A stretch of 64,000 bases of DNA from Pseudomonas sp. MRSN 12121 (GCF_000931465.1 NZ_CP010892.1:4487388-4551387), one strand, 5' to 3'; positions 1-11,123 are shown, counted from the first letter of the stretch. A program made the numbers and translations. Notes: generated by a model not told the origin, from the sequence alone.

Positions 1-1
1 C

Positions 2-892
2 AACCCGCTGGCGCGGCTGGATACCGAGCAACTGGCGCGCATCTTCAGCGGCGAGGTGAAAACCTGGGAAGAACTGGGCGGCGTCGGCGGCGCGATCCAC
101 CTGTACGCTCGCGATGACCGCTCCGGCACCTACGACACCTTCAAGGAACTGGTGCTGGCCCGGCGCGGCAAGAGCCTCGGCACGGCGGCGAAGCGCTTCG
201 AGTCCAGCGAACAGTTGTCCGACGCCGTCAGCCGCGATCCCCAGGGCATCGGTTTCATCGGCCTGCCCTATGTGCGCCAGGCCAAGGCCGTGGCCATCGT
301 CGACGGCGGCTCGCAAGCGATGTTGCCCCTGGACAGCCTGATCGCCACCGAGGACTACCCGCTGTCCCGGCGCCTGTACTTCTACCTGCCGCCGGAGGCA
401 CAGAACCCCTGGGCCAGCGCCCTGGTGCGCTTTGCCCAGAGCGACCGCGGCCAGGCCATAGTCGCGGCCAACGGTTTCGTCGCCCAGACCGTGCTGGCCA
501 TGAGCGTCGCCCCCGCGCCACAGATGCCCGAGGGCTACCAGGCCATCGCGCGGCAGGCGCAGCGCCTGACCGTGAATTTTCGCTTCGAGGAAGGCAGCGC
601 CACCCTGGACAACAAGGCGCGCCAGGATCTGCTGCGGGTGGTGGATTTTCTCAAGCGTTACGACAAGCTGGACAAACGGGTGAGCCTGGTCGGGTTCGGC
701 GACGACAAGGACGATCCGGCCCGCGCCGCGCTGCTGTCCAAGCTGCGGGCCATGGCGGTGCGTCGGGAGCTGGTGAAGAACGGCGTGGTGCTGCGCGAGA
801 TCCGCGGCTTCGGCGCGCAGATGCCGGTCGCGGCCAATACCGCGGACGAGGGGCGGATCAAGAATCGGCGGGTGGAAGTCTGGGTGTATTGA
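2..892 (+). CDS. PstS-like substrate-binding domain fused to OmpA C-terminal domain (5' partial)
   Basis: The frame is open from base 2, so the true start lies before the window; about 296 codons are visible. The first half resembles the C-terminal lobe of PstS-type phosphate-binding proteins (IFSGEVKTWEEL, then RDDRSGTYDTFKELV, then a segment ending DPQGIGFIGLPYV). The last ~110 residues form an OmpA-type peptidoglycan-binding domain: NFRFEEGSATLDNKA at its start and NRRVEVWVY at its end. This suggests a periplasmic binding protein tethered to the cell wall instead of serving an ABC permease. No pst transporter genes follow it. Whether phosphate is the ligand cannot be told from this fragment. 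Confidence 0.8.
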   Translation, partial: NPLARLDTEQLARIFSGEVKTWEELGGVGGAIHLYARDDRSGTYDTFKELVLARRGKSLGTAAKRFESSEQLSDAVSRDPQGIGFIGLPYVRQAKAVAIVDGGSQAMLPLDSLIATEDYPLSRRLYFYLPPEAQNPWASALVRFAQSDRGQAIVAANGFVAQTVLAMSVAPAPQMPEGYQAIARQAQRLTVNFRFEEGSATLDNKARQDLLRVVDFLKRYDKLDKRVSLVGFGDDKDDPARAALLSKLRAMAVRRELVKNGVVLREIRGFGAQMPVAANTADEGRIKNRRVEVWVY

Positions 893-909
893 CGCGGCGG
901 CCGACGTCA

Positions 910-970
910 TCGCGGGCAAGCCAAGCGCCTACAGATGTACAGCGTCCGTAGGCGCTCGACTTGCCCGCGA
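910..970. repeat. REP-like intergenic palindrome
   Basis: TCGCGGGCAAG at 910-920 is exactly repeated in inverted form at 960-970, with a second nested arm pair AGCGCCTAC (924-932) and GTAGGCGCT (948-956). The same TCGCGGGCAAG/GTAGGAGCGAG words recur in several other gaps of this window, as expected of Pseudomonas REP elements. It lies between the convergent OmpA-fusion and acyl-CoA dehydrogenase genes and could act as a terminator for both. Confidence 0.8.
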
Positions 971-977
971 TAGCTGT

Positions 978-2207
<1,230 letters not shown>

Positions 2208-2407
2208 GGGGCAGCTACCTTCTTGGCAAGGTGGTTGGGGGCATGGGACCGATGCTAGAACAGCTTACGAAAATTTACCTAGCCTATTCTCGGCGTGTAT
2301 TAACATTCATCACCGATATATGATCGACGGATAAAAGCGGTCCCGGCCTCGCCAGCCGACCGGACAAGATGCCCTAACAAGACGCCCTAACAATAAGAGG
2401 CAGCGCA

Positions 2408-3334
2408 ATGAATCTGAGCAAGGTCGACCTCAACCTTTTCATCGTCTTCGACGCGATCTACACCGAAGCCAACCTGACCCGTGCCGGGCAGATCGTCGGC
2501 ATTACCCAGCCCGCCGTCTCCAACGCCCTGGCCCGCCTGCGCGAAACCTTCAACGACCCGCTGTTCGTGCGTACCGCCCAGGGCATGGTGCCCACGCCCA
2601 TGGCGCAGAACATCATCGGCCCGGTGCGCAACGCCCTGTCGCTGCTGCGGGTGTCGGTCCAGGAAAGCCGCATCTTCAACCCCTTGCAGGCGGTCAAGAC
2701 CTACCGCATCAGCATGACCGACCTGACCGAGGCGGTGATCCTGCCGCCGCTGTTCCAGCGCCTGCGGCGCCTGGCGCCCACGGTGATCATCGAAAGCTTC
2801 CTGTCCAAGCGCCGGGAAACCACCAAGGAACTGGCCGCCGGCCGCCTGGACTTCGCCGTCGACGCACCGCTCAATACCGACCCGCAGGTCCGTCACGTCA
2901 AACTGATGGAAGACCGCTATGTCTGCGCCATGCGCAAGAGCCATCCGCTGGCGGGCAAGGACACACTCAGCCTCGACGATTACCTGTCGCTGACCCATAT
3001 CCATATTTCCAGCCGCCGCAGCGGCCTGGGCTACGTCGACCTGGCGCTGGGCAAGATGGGCATCCAGCGCAAGATCGCCCTGCGTTCCCAGCATTACCTG
3101 ATGGCCTCGCAGGTGCTGCAACAGACCGACATGGTGATGACCGTGCCGGAACGTTTCGCCCGCCGTCACGACCTGCAAGCCTTCCACCTGCCCGTCAGCG
3201 GTGTGCCGCCGCTGGAAACCCACCTCTATTGGCACGAGAGCACCGACCAGGATCCCGCCAACCGCTGGATGCGCGAGCAGATGATCGAGTTGTGCCAGCA
3301 AGTGACCGCCCAGGAGAAAAAACTCGAACAGTGA
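2408..3334 (+). CDS. LysR-family transcriptional regulator
   Basis: The 308-residue protein begins with a LysR winged helix-turn-helix (KVDLNLFIVFDAIYTEANLTRAGQ, then ITQPAVSNALARLRETFNDPLF) and continues with a periplasmic-binding-like effector domain. The helix sequence and the VRTAQGMVPTP wing place it in the NodD/NahR/LeuO-like part of the family. It is divergent from the acyl-CoA dehydrogenase at 978-2207 across a 200-bp gap, the usual arrangement for a LysR regulator and its target. The ATG follows a purine-rich AAGAGGCAGCGC segment, which supports this start. The effector is not predictable. Confidence 0.88.
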   Translation: MNLSKVDLNLFIVFDAIYTEANLTRAGQIVGITQPAVSNALARLRETFNDPLFVRTAQGMVPTPMAQNIIGPVRNALSLLRVSVQESRIFNPLQAVKTYRISMTDLTEAVILPPLFQRLRRLAPTVIIESFLSKRRETTKELAAGRLDFAVDAPLNTDPQVRHVKLMEDRYVCAMRKSHPLAGKDTLSLDDYLSLTHIHISSRRSGLGYVDLALGKMGIQRKIALRSQHYLMASQVLQQTDMVMTVPERFARRHDLQAFHLPVSGVPPLETHLYWHESTDQDPANRWMREQMIELCQQVTAQEKKLEQ

Positions 3335-3337
3335 ACC

Positions 3338-3424
3338 GTAGGAGCGAGGCTTGCCCGCGATAAGCACGCCGTGGTTTCCCTGAACCACCGTGTCCTCGCT
3401 CATCGCGCGCAAGCCTCGCCCCTA
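3338..3424. repeat. REP-like inverted pair
   Basis: GTAGGAGCGAGGCTTGCCCGCG near 3338 is mirrored by an imperfect copy ending CTCGCCCCTAC near 3424, about 35 bases apart. This is the typical paired Pseudomonas REP arrangement. It lies between the LysR gene and the liuR promoter. Confidence 0.7.
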
Positions 3425-3444
3425 CCGACGGCACTGGATCTTGC

Positions 3445-3460
3445 TTGACGTATACGTCAA
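3445..3460. promoter_or_regulatory. Probable LiuR operator in the liuR promoter
   Basis: TTGACGTATACGTCAA is a perfect 16-bp palindrome 42 bases upstream of the liuR ATG. Its left half doubles as a -35 hexamer (TTGACG), and TTAGCT or TAGCTT lies about 17-18 bases further on. Related TTTACGTAAA and TTACGTTAACGTAA palindromes precede liuA. MerR-family regulators bind such dyads between -35 and -10, so autoregulation is likely. Confidence 0.7.
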
Positions 3461-3502
3461 CCTCGAATTAGCTTAGCGCCAAGACCTTTTTCGAGTGCCT
3501 CC

Positions 3503-3907
3503 ATGAGCAGCCAGACCTACAGCATTTCCGACCTCGCCCGAGAACTCGACATCACCACCCGGGCCATCCGCTTTTATGAAGAACAGGGCCTGCTCGCCCC
3601 CGAACGCCGTGGCCAGGAACGCATCTACTCACCGCGGGACAAGGTCAGCCTGAAGCTGATCCTGCGCGGCAAGCGCATCGGTTTCTCCCTGGCCGAATGC
3701 CGCGAGCTGATCGAACTCTACGACCCCTCCAGCGGCAACCTGAAACAACTGCACAGCATGCTGGCGAAAATCGCCGAGCGTCGCGAACAGCTGGAACAGC
3801 AGTTGCTGGACATCGAGCAGATGAAACTCGAACTGGACACCGCCGAGGAACGCTGCACCCAGGCGCTGGAGCAAACCATCAAGAATCAGAAAAGCGCCGC
3901 GCAATAA
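3503..3907 (+). CDS. liuR: MerR-family regulator of leucine/isovalerate catabolism
   Basis: The 134-residue protein has a MerR helix-turn-helix at its N-terminus (YSISDLARELDITTRAIRFYEEQGLL) followed by the second helical wing, then a long coiled coil from about residue 78 (LKQLHSMLAKIAERREQLEQ) that would mediate dimerisation. The LiuR/AtuR subgroup has this length and lacks metal-binding cysteines. It starts the liu gene region, with liuE 109 bp downstream on the same strand. Shared palindromes in front of liuR and liuA support control of both units. LiuR homologues are thought to respond to branched acyl-CoA intermediates; that ligand is inferred from the family. Confidence 0.88.
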   Translation: MSSQTYSISDLARELDITTRAIRFYEEQGLLAPERRGQERIYSPRDKVSLKLILRGKRIGFSLAECRELIELYDPSSGNLKQLHSMLAKIAERREQLEQQLLDIEQMKLELDTAEERCTQALEQTIKNQKSAAQ

Positions 3908-4016
3908 CCGCCCCGGGTCACCAACGCGAACATCGCTCCCGCCCTGCGGTTTGCGTCGCCGATCGCAGCCTGCGGCAGCGGCGACATCCGTGCCCACTCA
4001 TTACAGGTAAAGCCCC

Positions 4017-4916
4017 ATGTCTCTTCCCTCCCATGTACGCCTGGTCGAAGTCGGTCCCCGCGACGGCCTGCAGAACGAAGCCCAGCCCATCAGCGTCGCC
4101 GACAAGGTGCGGCTGGTGGATGCCCTGAGTGACGCCGGGCTTGGCTATATAGAAGTCGGCAGTTTCGTCTCGCCCAAATGGGTGCCGCAGATGGCCGGAT
4201 CGGCCGAGGTGTTCGCGCAAATCCAGCGCAAGCCGGGGGTGACCTACGGCGCCCTCGCCCCGAACCTGCGCGGGTTCGAGGATGCGCTGGCCGCCGGGGT
4301 CAAGGAAGTCGCGGTGTTCGCCGCCGCGTCCGAAGCCTTCTCCCAGCGCAACATCAATTGCTCCATCAGCGAAAGCCTGGAGCGTTTCGTGCCGATCATG
4401 GAGGCGGCGAAACGACAGGGCGTTACCGTGCGCGGCTACGTGTCTTGCGTGCTGGGTTGCCCCTACGAGGGCGCGGTAGCCGCGGAGCAGGTCGCCGTGG
4501 TGGCCCGCGAGCTGTACAACATGGGCTGCTACGAAGTGTCCCTGGGCGACACCATCGGCACCGGGACCGCGGGCGCCACCCGGCGGATGTTCGACGTGGT
4601 GGGCGCCCAAGTGCCGCGGGACAAGCTCGCCGGGCATTTCCACGACACCTACGGCCAGGCCCTGGCCAATATCTACGCCAGCCTGCTGGAAGGCATCACG
4701 GTGTTCGACAGCTCCGTCGCCGGGCTCGGCGGCTGCCCCTACGCCAAGGGCGCCAGCGGTAACGTCGCCAGCGAGGACGTGCTGTACCTGCTCGATGGCC
4801 TGGGGATCGAAACCGGTGTCGACCTGGAACGCCTGATCCTCGCCGGCCGGCAAATCTGCTCCGTATTGGGGCGCCCCAGCGGTTCGCGCGTCGCCAAGGC
4901 CCGTTACCCCGAATGA
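4017..4916 (+). CDS. liuE: Hydroxymethylglutaryl-CoA lyase
   Basis: Cleaves HMG-CoA to acetoacetate and acetyl-CoA, the last step of leucine breakdown. The 299-residue protein is a full-length DRE-TIM metallolyase: EVGPRDGLQNE near residue 11 gives the metal and catalytic residues, and the family signature GGCPYAKGASGN begins near residue 238 with the reactive Cys near 240. The metal-binding HFHDTYGQAL lies in between. It is also known as mvaB. It is separated from liuABCD by a CrcY-like sRNA and a divergent acyl-CoA synthetase, so it is probably transcribed with liuR. Confidence 0.95.
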   Translation: MSLPSHVRLVEVGPRDGLQNEAQPISVADKVRLVDALSDAGLGYIEVGSFVSPKWVPQMAGSAEVFAQIQRKPGVTYGALAPNLRGFEDALAAGVKEVAVFAAASEAFSQRNINCSISESLERFVPIMEAAKRQGVTVRGYVSCVLGCPYEGAVAAEQVAVVARELYNMGCYEVSLGDTIGTGTAGATRRMFDVVGAQVPRDKLAGHFHDTYGQALANIYASLLEGITVFDSSVAGLGGCPYAKGASGNVASEDVLYLLDGLGIETGVDLERLILAGRQICSVLGRPSGSRVAKARYPE

Positions 4917-4936
4917 GGCCCTCGCCTGTTGCAGGG

Positions 4937-4976
4937 TGTTACCGGGCCCGCTGAGGCACGCTCGAAACGGGTAACA
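4937..4976. promoter_or_regulatory. Candidate CbrB upstream activating site
   Basis: TGTTAC at 4937-4942 and its exact inverse GTAACA at 4971-4976 are separated by 28 bases and lie about 85 bp upstream of the -24 element. CbrB, the sigma-54 activator of Crc-sequestering sRNAs, recognises TGTTAC/GTAACA half-sites. The assignment is inferred from position and half-site sequence; the spacing is wider than the usual description. Confidence 0.5.
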
Positions 4977-5058
4977 CGGAAACAGTTTGTCGATTTTCTA
5001 GCGGTACAGATAAAACCCAGTTTTTATCAAATCATTGATTTTAAAGGGTTTTAAAAAG

Positions 5059-5076
5059 TTGGCACGGCAACTGCTA
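5059..5076 (+). promoter_or_regulatory. Sigma-54 (-24/-12) promoter
   Basis: TTGGCACGGCAACTGCTA matches the RpoN consensus: GG at 5061-5062 and GC at 5073-5074 with exactly ten bases between. No coding region starts nearby; transcription would begin near 5086 and produce the CrcY-like RNA. Confidence 0.85.
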
Positions 5077-5085
5077 TATCTCTGG

Positions 5086-5470
5086 CATAACAAGAATAAA
5101 AAGCAGCAAAGCTAATAAAAATAAGACGAAACGACTCTGACATAACAAAAACAACACGGCAGAGACGCAGCTAACAGATTTTTTTGGAGAGGATGTGTTT
5201 TCCAGGGTGCCCTCAACAACAAGAGCCACCCGCAACCGGGCAGAGAACAATAAAACTACCCCAAGGTAGCTCCCGAACTGGTTGGTCGCGCAAGCGAGAA
5301 AATAGATCAGCGCTCAAAAAAATACGTTTGCTCTTGATCCCGGATGGGGATCGCCAAAAACAGCGGTAAAGGGCAACGGTTGCCAAAAACAACAACAGAC
5401 CGCCCCTTCAATAATAAAAAAGAGCACGCAACGACAAAATTAAAGGGGAGCTTCGGCTCCCCTTTGTGCT
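5086..5470 (+). ncRNA. crcY: CrcZ/CrcY/CrcX-family sRNA sequestering Hfq-Crc
   Basis: A 650-bp gap holds no credible gene but an AT-rich transcript of about 385 nt. It carries repeated A-rich catabolite-activity motifs (AANAANAA type): AACAAGAATAAAAA near 5090, AATAAAAATAA near 5116, ATAACAAAAACAACA near 5142, AACAACAAGAG near 5214, AACAATAAAAC near 5247, AAAACAACAACAG near 5386 and AATAATAAAAAAG near 5411. These are the targets that titrate Hfq/Crc and relieve carbon catabolite repression. A sigma-54 promoter precedes it and a tetraloop hairpin ends it. In P. putida, crcY lies next to mvaB, the neighbour here, so CrcY is preferred over CrcZ; the start is inferred from the promoter. Confidence 0.82.
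5442..5470 (+). terminator. Rho-independent-type terminator of the CrcY-like sRNA
   Basis: AAAGGGGAGC (5442-5451) pairs with GCTCCCCTTT (5456-5465) around a TTCG tetraloop, followed by GTGCTTTC. It closes the A-rich transcript. Confidence 0.8.
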
Positions 5471-5564
5471 TTCTGCCATTCCTGTTTTCTTTCCTGATTC
5501 GGCGGCGACCCTGGGGTCGCTATCGCCAGGCTCGCTCCTTGTAGGAGCGAACCTTGCGATGACA

Positions 5565-7259
5565 TCAGGAACGCCCGCGCAACTCCTCGATGCTGATCTC
5601 GCGCATCCTGAACTTCTGGATCTTGCCGGTCACGGTCATCGGAAACTCCTCGACGAACCTGAAGTAACGCGGCGTCTTGAAGTGGGCGATGCGTTCCTTG
5701 CACCAGGCCTGCAGCTCTCCTTCGCTGGCGGTATGGCCGGGGTGGAACTTGATCCAGGCGACTATTTCCTCGCCGTACTTCGAGCACGGAATGCCGATCA
5801 CCTGCACATCGGCCACCGCCGGATGGGTGAAGAAAAACTCTTCCAGCTCCCGCGGATAAATGTTCTCGCCGCCGCGAATGATCATGTCCTTGTTACGCCC
5901 GGCGATGCACACGTAGCCCTGCTCGTCCATGGTCGCCAGGTCGCCGGTGTGCATCCAGCCGGCCTGGTCGATGGCTTCGGCGGTGCCCTGGGGGTTATTC
6001 CAGTAACCCAGCATCACGCTGTAGCCGCGGGTACACAGCTCGCCGATAGTGCCCCGCGGGACCACATTGCCCGCCTCGTCGATGATCTTGCTTTCCAACT
6101 GCGGCTGGGTGCGGCCGACCGTGGTCACGCGCAGTTCCAGCTCGTCCGCCGGCCCGGTCTGCAGCGACACCGGGCTGGTTTCGGTCATGCCGTAGGCGAT
6201 CTGCACTTCGCTCATGTGCATCTCGCCGATGACCCGGCGCATCACCTCGATCGGGCACGTCGCCCCGGCCATGATCCCGGTGCGCAGGCTCGACAGGTCG
6301 AACCCGGCCCGCTGTGGCTGATCGAGCATGGCGATGAACATGGTCGGTACGCCGTACAAGCCGGTGGCTTTCTCCTCGGCCACGGTGCTCAGGGTCAGCA
6401 GCGGGTCGAAGGCATCGTTGGGGTAGATCATGGTGCTGCCGTGGGTCACGCAGCCCAGGTTGCCCATGACCATGCCGAAGCAGTGATACAGCGGCACCGG
6501 GATCACCAGGCGGTCCTCGGGGCCCAGGCCCAGGCTCTCGCCGACCATGTAACCGTTATTGAGGATGTTGTAGTGGCTCAGGGTCGCGCCCTTGGGGAAA
6601 CCGGTGGTGCCGGAGGTGTACTGGATATTCACCGCCTGGTCGGGGTCCAGGCTGTCCTGGCGTTCGCGCAAGGCCTCGACGCTGACCGCGGCCGCCAGGT
6701 CGGCCAGTTGCGACCAGGGCAGAAAGCCCACCGGCGGGCGGGCATCGAGGCTGATCACGCCGCGCAGATCCGGCAGGCGCTCACTCTGCAACTGGCCGAT
6801 GGAGTGCTGCGCCAGTTCCGGCGCCAGGCCCTGCAGCATGGCGTGGTAGTCGGAGGTCTTGAACGCGCCGGCACACACCAGCCACTGGCAACCGGACTGC
6901 TTGAGCGCGTATTCCAGCTCGGAACTGCGATAGGCCGGGTTGATGTTCACCAGGATCACGCCGATCTTGGCGCTGGCGAACTGGATGATGCACCACTGCG
7001 CGCAATTGGGCGCCCAGATCCCCAACCGGTCGCCGGTCTTCAGGCCCAGGGCCAACAGCGCCCGGGCGTGCAGGTCGACGGCCTCGGCCAGTTGCTGCCA
7101 GCTGTAACGCAACTGTTGATGACGCACCACCAGGGCTTCGCCCTGTGGGTAGGACGCCACCGTGCGATCGAACGCCTGACCGACGGTCAGCGCCAGCAAG
7201 GCCTTGTCCTGTGTGCCGCGAGTGTAGCTGCGCCCCGGCGCGGATGCGGATTGATCCAT
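5565..7259 (-). CDS. AMP-binding acyl-CoA synthetase
   Basis: The 564-residue protein is a full-length member of the ANL superfamily. It has the phosphate-binding loop YTSGTTGFPKGATLSH, a YGMTETSPVS motif, the hinge TGDLATMDEQGY, and the C-terminal GGENIYPRELEEF followed by the adenylation lysine segment VTGKIQKFRMRE. It would activate a carboxylic acid with ATP and CoA. Length and motifs resemble medium/long-chain FadD-like or acetoacetate-activating enzymes; the substrate is not fixed. It is divergent from liuA and convergent with liuE, so it may feed this pathway. The internal Met (MDQSASAPG) at 7259 is preferred over 7379 because AGGGG lies a few bases upstream. Confidence 0.88.
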   Translation of the reverse strand: MDQSASAPGRSYTRGTQDKALLALTVGQAFDRTVASYPQGEALVVRHQQLRYSWQQLAEAVDLHARALLALGLKTGDRLGIWAPNCAQWCIIQFASAKIGVILVNINPAYRSSELEYALKQSGCQWLVCAGAFKTSDYHAMLQGLAPELAQHSIGQLQSERLPDLRGVISLDARPPVGFLPWSQLADLAAAVSVEALRERQDSLDPDQAVNIQYTSGTTGFPKGATLSHYNILNNGYMVGESLGLGPEDRLVIPVPLYHCFGMVMGNLGCVTHGSTMIYPNDAFDPLLTLSTVAEEKATGLYGVPTMFIAMLDQPQRAGFDLSSLRTGIMAGATCPIEVMRRVIGEMHMSEVQIAYGMTETSPVSLQTGPADELELRVTTVGRTQPQLESKIIDEAGNVVPRGTIGELCTRGYSVMLGYWNNPQGTAEAIDQAGWMHTGDLATMDEQGYVCIAGRNKDMIIRGGENIYPRELEEFFFTHPAVADVQVIGIPCSKYGEEIVAWIKFHPGHTASEGELQAWCKERIAHFKTPRYFRFVEEFPMTVTGKIQKFRMREISIEELRGRS

Positions 7260-7281
7260 GACGACCCCTATTGTCTTTATT

Positions 7282-7306
7282 GTAGGAGCGAGGCTTGCCC
7301 GCGATG
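7282..7306. repeat. Single REP-like unit
   Basis: GTAGGAGCGAGGCTTGCCCGCG lies just upstream of the acyl-CoA synthetase start, with no complete inverted partner nearby. It shares its words with the repeats at 910, 3338 and 37241. Confidence 0.6.
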
Positions 7307-7380
7307 GGTCACCGCGATGGGGTTGTTCCATCGCGTCAGCGCCATCGCCAGCGAGCTCGGCATTGACAGAATCGCGCAAG

Positions 7381-7440
7381 TTGACGTTTACGTAAAGGGT
7401 GATTGACAGCCACCGTTCGCAGGCTTACGTTAACGTAAAG
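7381..7440. promoter_or_regulatory. Two LiuR-like operators in front of liuA
   Basis: TTGACGTTTACGTAAAG (7381-7397, core palindrome TTTACGTAAA) and CTTACGTTAACGTAAAG (7424-7440, core TTACGTTAACGTAA) match each other and the palindrome in front of liuR. A TTGACA at 7403-7408 between them is a possible -35. Two sites in a divergent gap could control both liuABCD and the acyl-CoA synthetase. Confidence 0.7.
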
Positions 7441-7508
7441 GTGAGAGCCAAATCAGCCGCTCTCCACAGCCCCACTCCTCACATAAAAACAAGTTTGAAG
7501 GTGCCCCC

Positions 7509-8672
7509 ATGAGCTATCCGACCCTGAACTTTGCCCTCGGCGAAACCATCGACATGCTCCGCGACCAGGTGCAAGCCTTCGTCAAGGCCGAGCTCGCGCC
7601 ACGAGCGGCACAGATCGATGCCGACAACCTGTTCCCCGCCGACATGTGGCGCAAGTTCGGCGACATGGGCCTGCTGGGCATCACCGTGCCGGAAGAGTAC
7701 GGCGGTGCCGGCCTGGGCTACCTGGCCCACGTGGTGGCCATGGAAGAAATCAGCCGCGGCTCGGCCTCGGTCGCCCTCTCCTACGGCGCCCACTCCAACC
7801 TCTGCGTCAACCAGATCAACCGCAACGGCAACCACGAACAGAAAAGCAAATACCTGCCCAGGCTGATCAGCGGCGAGCACATCGGCGCCCTGGCCATGAG
7901 CGAACCCAACGCCGGCTCCGACGTGGTGTCGATGAAGCTGCGCGCCGACAAGCGCGGCGACCGCTACGTGCTCAACGGCAGCAAGACCTGGATCACCAAC
8001 GGCCCCGACGCCAACACCTACGTGATCTACGCCAAGACCGACCTGGACAAGGGCCCCCACGGCATCACCGCCTTCATCGTCGAGCGCGACTGGAAAGGCT
8101 TCAGCCGCAGCAACAAGTTCGACAAGCTGGGCATGCGCGGCTCCAACACCTGCGAACTGTTTTTCGATGACGTGGAAGTGCCGGAAGAAAACATCCTCGG
8201 CGTGCTCAACGGCGGCGTGAAAGTGCTGATGAGCGGTCTGGACTACGAGCGCGTGGTGCTCTCCGGCGGACCGACCGGGATCATGCAGGCCTGCATGGAC
8301 CTGGTGGTGCCCTACATCCATGACCGCAAGCAGTTCGGCCAGAGCATCGGCGAGTTCCAGCTGATCCAGGGCAAGATCGCCGACATGTACACCCAGCTCA
8401 ACGCCAGCCGCGCCTACCTGTATGCGGTGGCCCAGGCTTGCGAGCGCGGCGAGACCACGCGCAAGGACGCCGCCGGGGTGATCCTCTACAGCGCCGAGCG
8501 CGCCACCCAGATGGCCCTGGACGCGATCCAGATCCTCGGCGGCAACGGCTACATCAACGAATTCCCCGCCGGCCGCCTGCTGCGCGACGCCAAGTTGTAT
8601 GAAATCGGCGCCGGCACCAGCGAAATCCGCCGCATGCTGATCGGCCGCGAACTGTTCAACGAAACCCGCTAA
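7509..8672 (+). CDS. liuA: Isovaleryl-CoA dehydrogenase
   Basis: Oxidises isovaleryl-CoA to 3-methylcrotonyl-CoA with FAD, passing electrons to ETF; first committed step of the liu pathway. At 387 residues it is the normal length. The central motif AMSEPNAGSDVVSMKLRA and the C-terminal YEIGAGTSEIRRMLIGREL are typical of the family. A Glu in GLDYERVVLSGG, near residue 247, sits where isovaleryl-CoA dehydrogenases carry their catalytic base, unlike the C-terminal Glu of most relatives. It is the first gene of a tight four-gene operon; liuB begins 11 bp after its stop. Confidence 0.96.
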   Translation: MSYPTLNFALGETIDMLRDQVQAFVKAELAPRAAQIDADNLFPADMWRKFGDMGLLGITVPEEYGGAGLGYLAHVVAMEEISRGSASVALSYGAHSNLCVNQINRNGNHEQKSKYLPRLISGEHIGALAMSEPNAGSDVVSMKLRADKRGDRYVLNGSKTWITNGPDANTYVIYAKTDLDKGPHGITAFIVERDWKGFSRSNKFDKLGMRGSNTCELFFDDVEVPEENILGVLNGGVKVLMSGLDYERVVLSGGPTGIMQACMDLVVPYIHDRKQFGQSIGEFQLIQGKIADMYTQLNASRAYLYAVAQACERGETTRKDAAGVILYSAERATQMALDAIQILGGNGYINEFPAGRLLRDAKLYEIGAGTSEIRRMLIGRELFNETR

Positions 8673-8683
8673 CGGAGCTGTCC

Positions 8684-10291
<1,608 letters not shown>

Positions 10292-10307
10292 CCTGCGCGA
10301 GACTGAC

Positions 10308-11123
10308 ATGAACGACTTCAACACCCTGGAACTGCTGAAGGACCCTCGTGGTTTCGCCACCCTGTGGCTCAGCCGCGAGGACAAGAACAACGCCTTCAAC
10401 GCGGAAATGATCCGTGAACTGATCCTCGCCCTGGACCAGGTGCAAAGCGATCCGAGCCTGCGCTTTTTGCTGCTGCGCGGCCGTGGCCGGCACTTCAGCG
10501 CCGGCGCCGACCTGGCCTGGATGCAGCAGTCGGCGGAACTCGACTACCACACCAACCTCGACGATGCCCGTGAGCTGGCCGAGCTGATGTACAACCTGGC
10601 CAAGCTGAAGATCCCGACCCTGGCGGTGGTGCAAGGTGCGGCCTTCGGCGGCGCCCTGGGCCTGATCAGCTGTTGCGACATGGCGATCGGCGCCGACGAT
10701 GCGCAGTTCTGCCTCTCGGAAGTGCGCATTGGCCTGGCTCCGGCGGTGATCAGCCCGTTCGTGGTGCAGGCCATCGGCGAACGCGCGGCGCGCCGCTACG
10801 CCCTGACCGCCGAACGCTTCAGCGGCCAGCGCGCCCGGGAAATCGGCCTGCTGTCGGAAAGCTACCCGGCGGCCGAGCTGGAGCCACAGGTGGCGTTGTG
10901 GATCGACAACCTGCTGCTCAACAGCCCCTGCGCCATGCGCGCCAGCAAGGACCTGCTGCGTGAAGTCGGCAACGGTGCCCTGACCCCTGCCCTGCGCCGC
11001 TACTGCGAAAACGCCATTGCCCGGATTCGTGTCAGCCCCGAGGGCCAGGAAGGCCTGCGCGCCTTCCTGCAAAAACGCCCGCCGAGCTGGCAGCCTGCCC
11101 CGACCACCAAGGAGTCGCGTTGA
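10308..11123 (+). CDS. liuC: Methylglutaconyl-CoA hydratase (enoyl-CoA hydratase family)
   Basis: Hydrates 3-methylglutaconyl-CoA to HMG-CoA, the substrate of LiuE. The 271-residue crotonase-fold protein shows the oxyanion-hole segments GRGRHFSAGADLAWMQQSA (about residues 58-76) and QGAAFGGALGLISCCDMAIG (about 108-127), followed by FCLSEVRIGLAPAVISPFV with the acidic catalytic region. Position between liuB and liuD is the usual gene order. Its stop codon overlaps the liuD start by one base, implying translational coupling. Confidence 0.94.
   Translation: MNDFNTLELLKDPRGFATLWLSREDKNNAFNAEMIRELILALDQVQSDPSLRFLLLRGRGRHFSAGADLAWMQQSAELDYHTNLDDARELAELMYNLAKLKIPTLAVVQGAAFGGALGLISCCDMAIGADDAQFCLSEVRIGLAPAVISPFVVQAIGERAARRYALTAERFSGQRAREIGLLSESYPAAELEPQVALWIDNLLLNSPCAMRASKDLLREVGNGALTPALRRYCENAIARIRVSPEGQEGLRAFLQKRPPSWQPAPTTKESR

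Noticed and set aside
5184..5544. Small ORFs in the CrcY-like region
   Set aside because: They run through A-rich decoy motifs and the terminator; the non-coding RNA explains the region.
5466..7406. Long plus-strand open frame (646 codons) opposite the acyl-CoA synthetase
   Set aside because: It is rich in Ala, Gly, His, Gln and Arg with no recognisable motifs; the minus strand encodes a complete ANL enzyme. High G+C opens such shadow frames.
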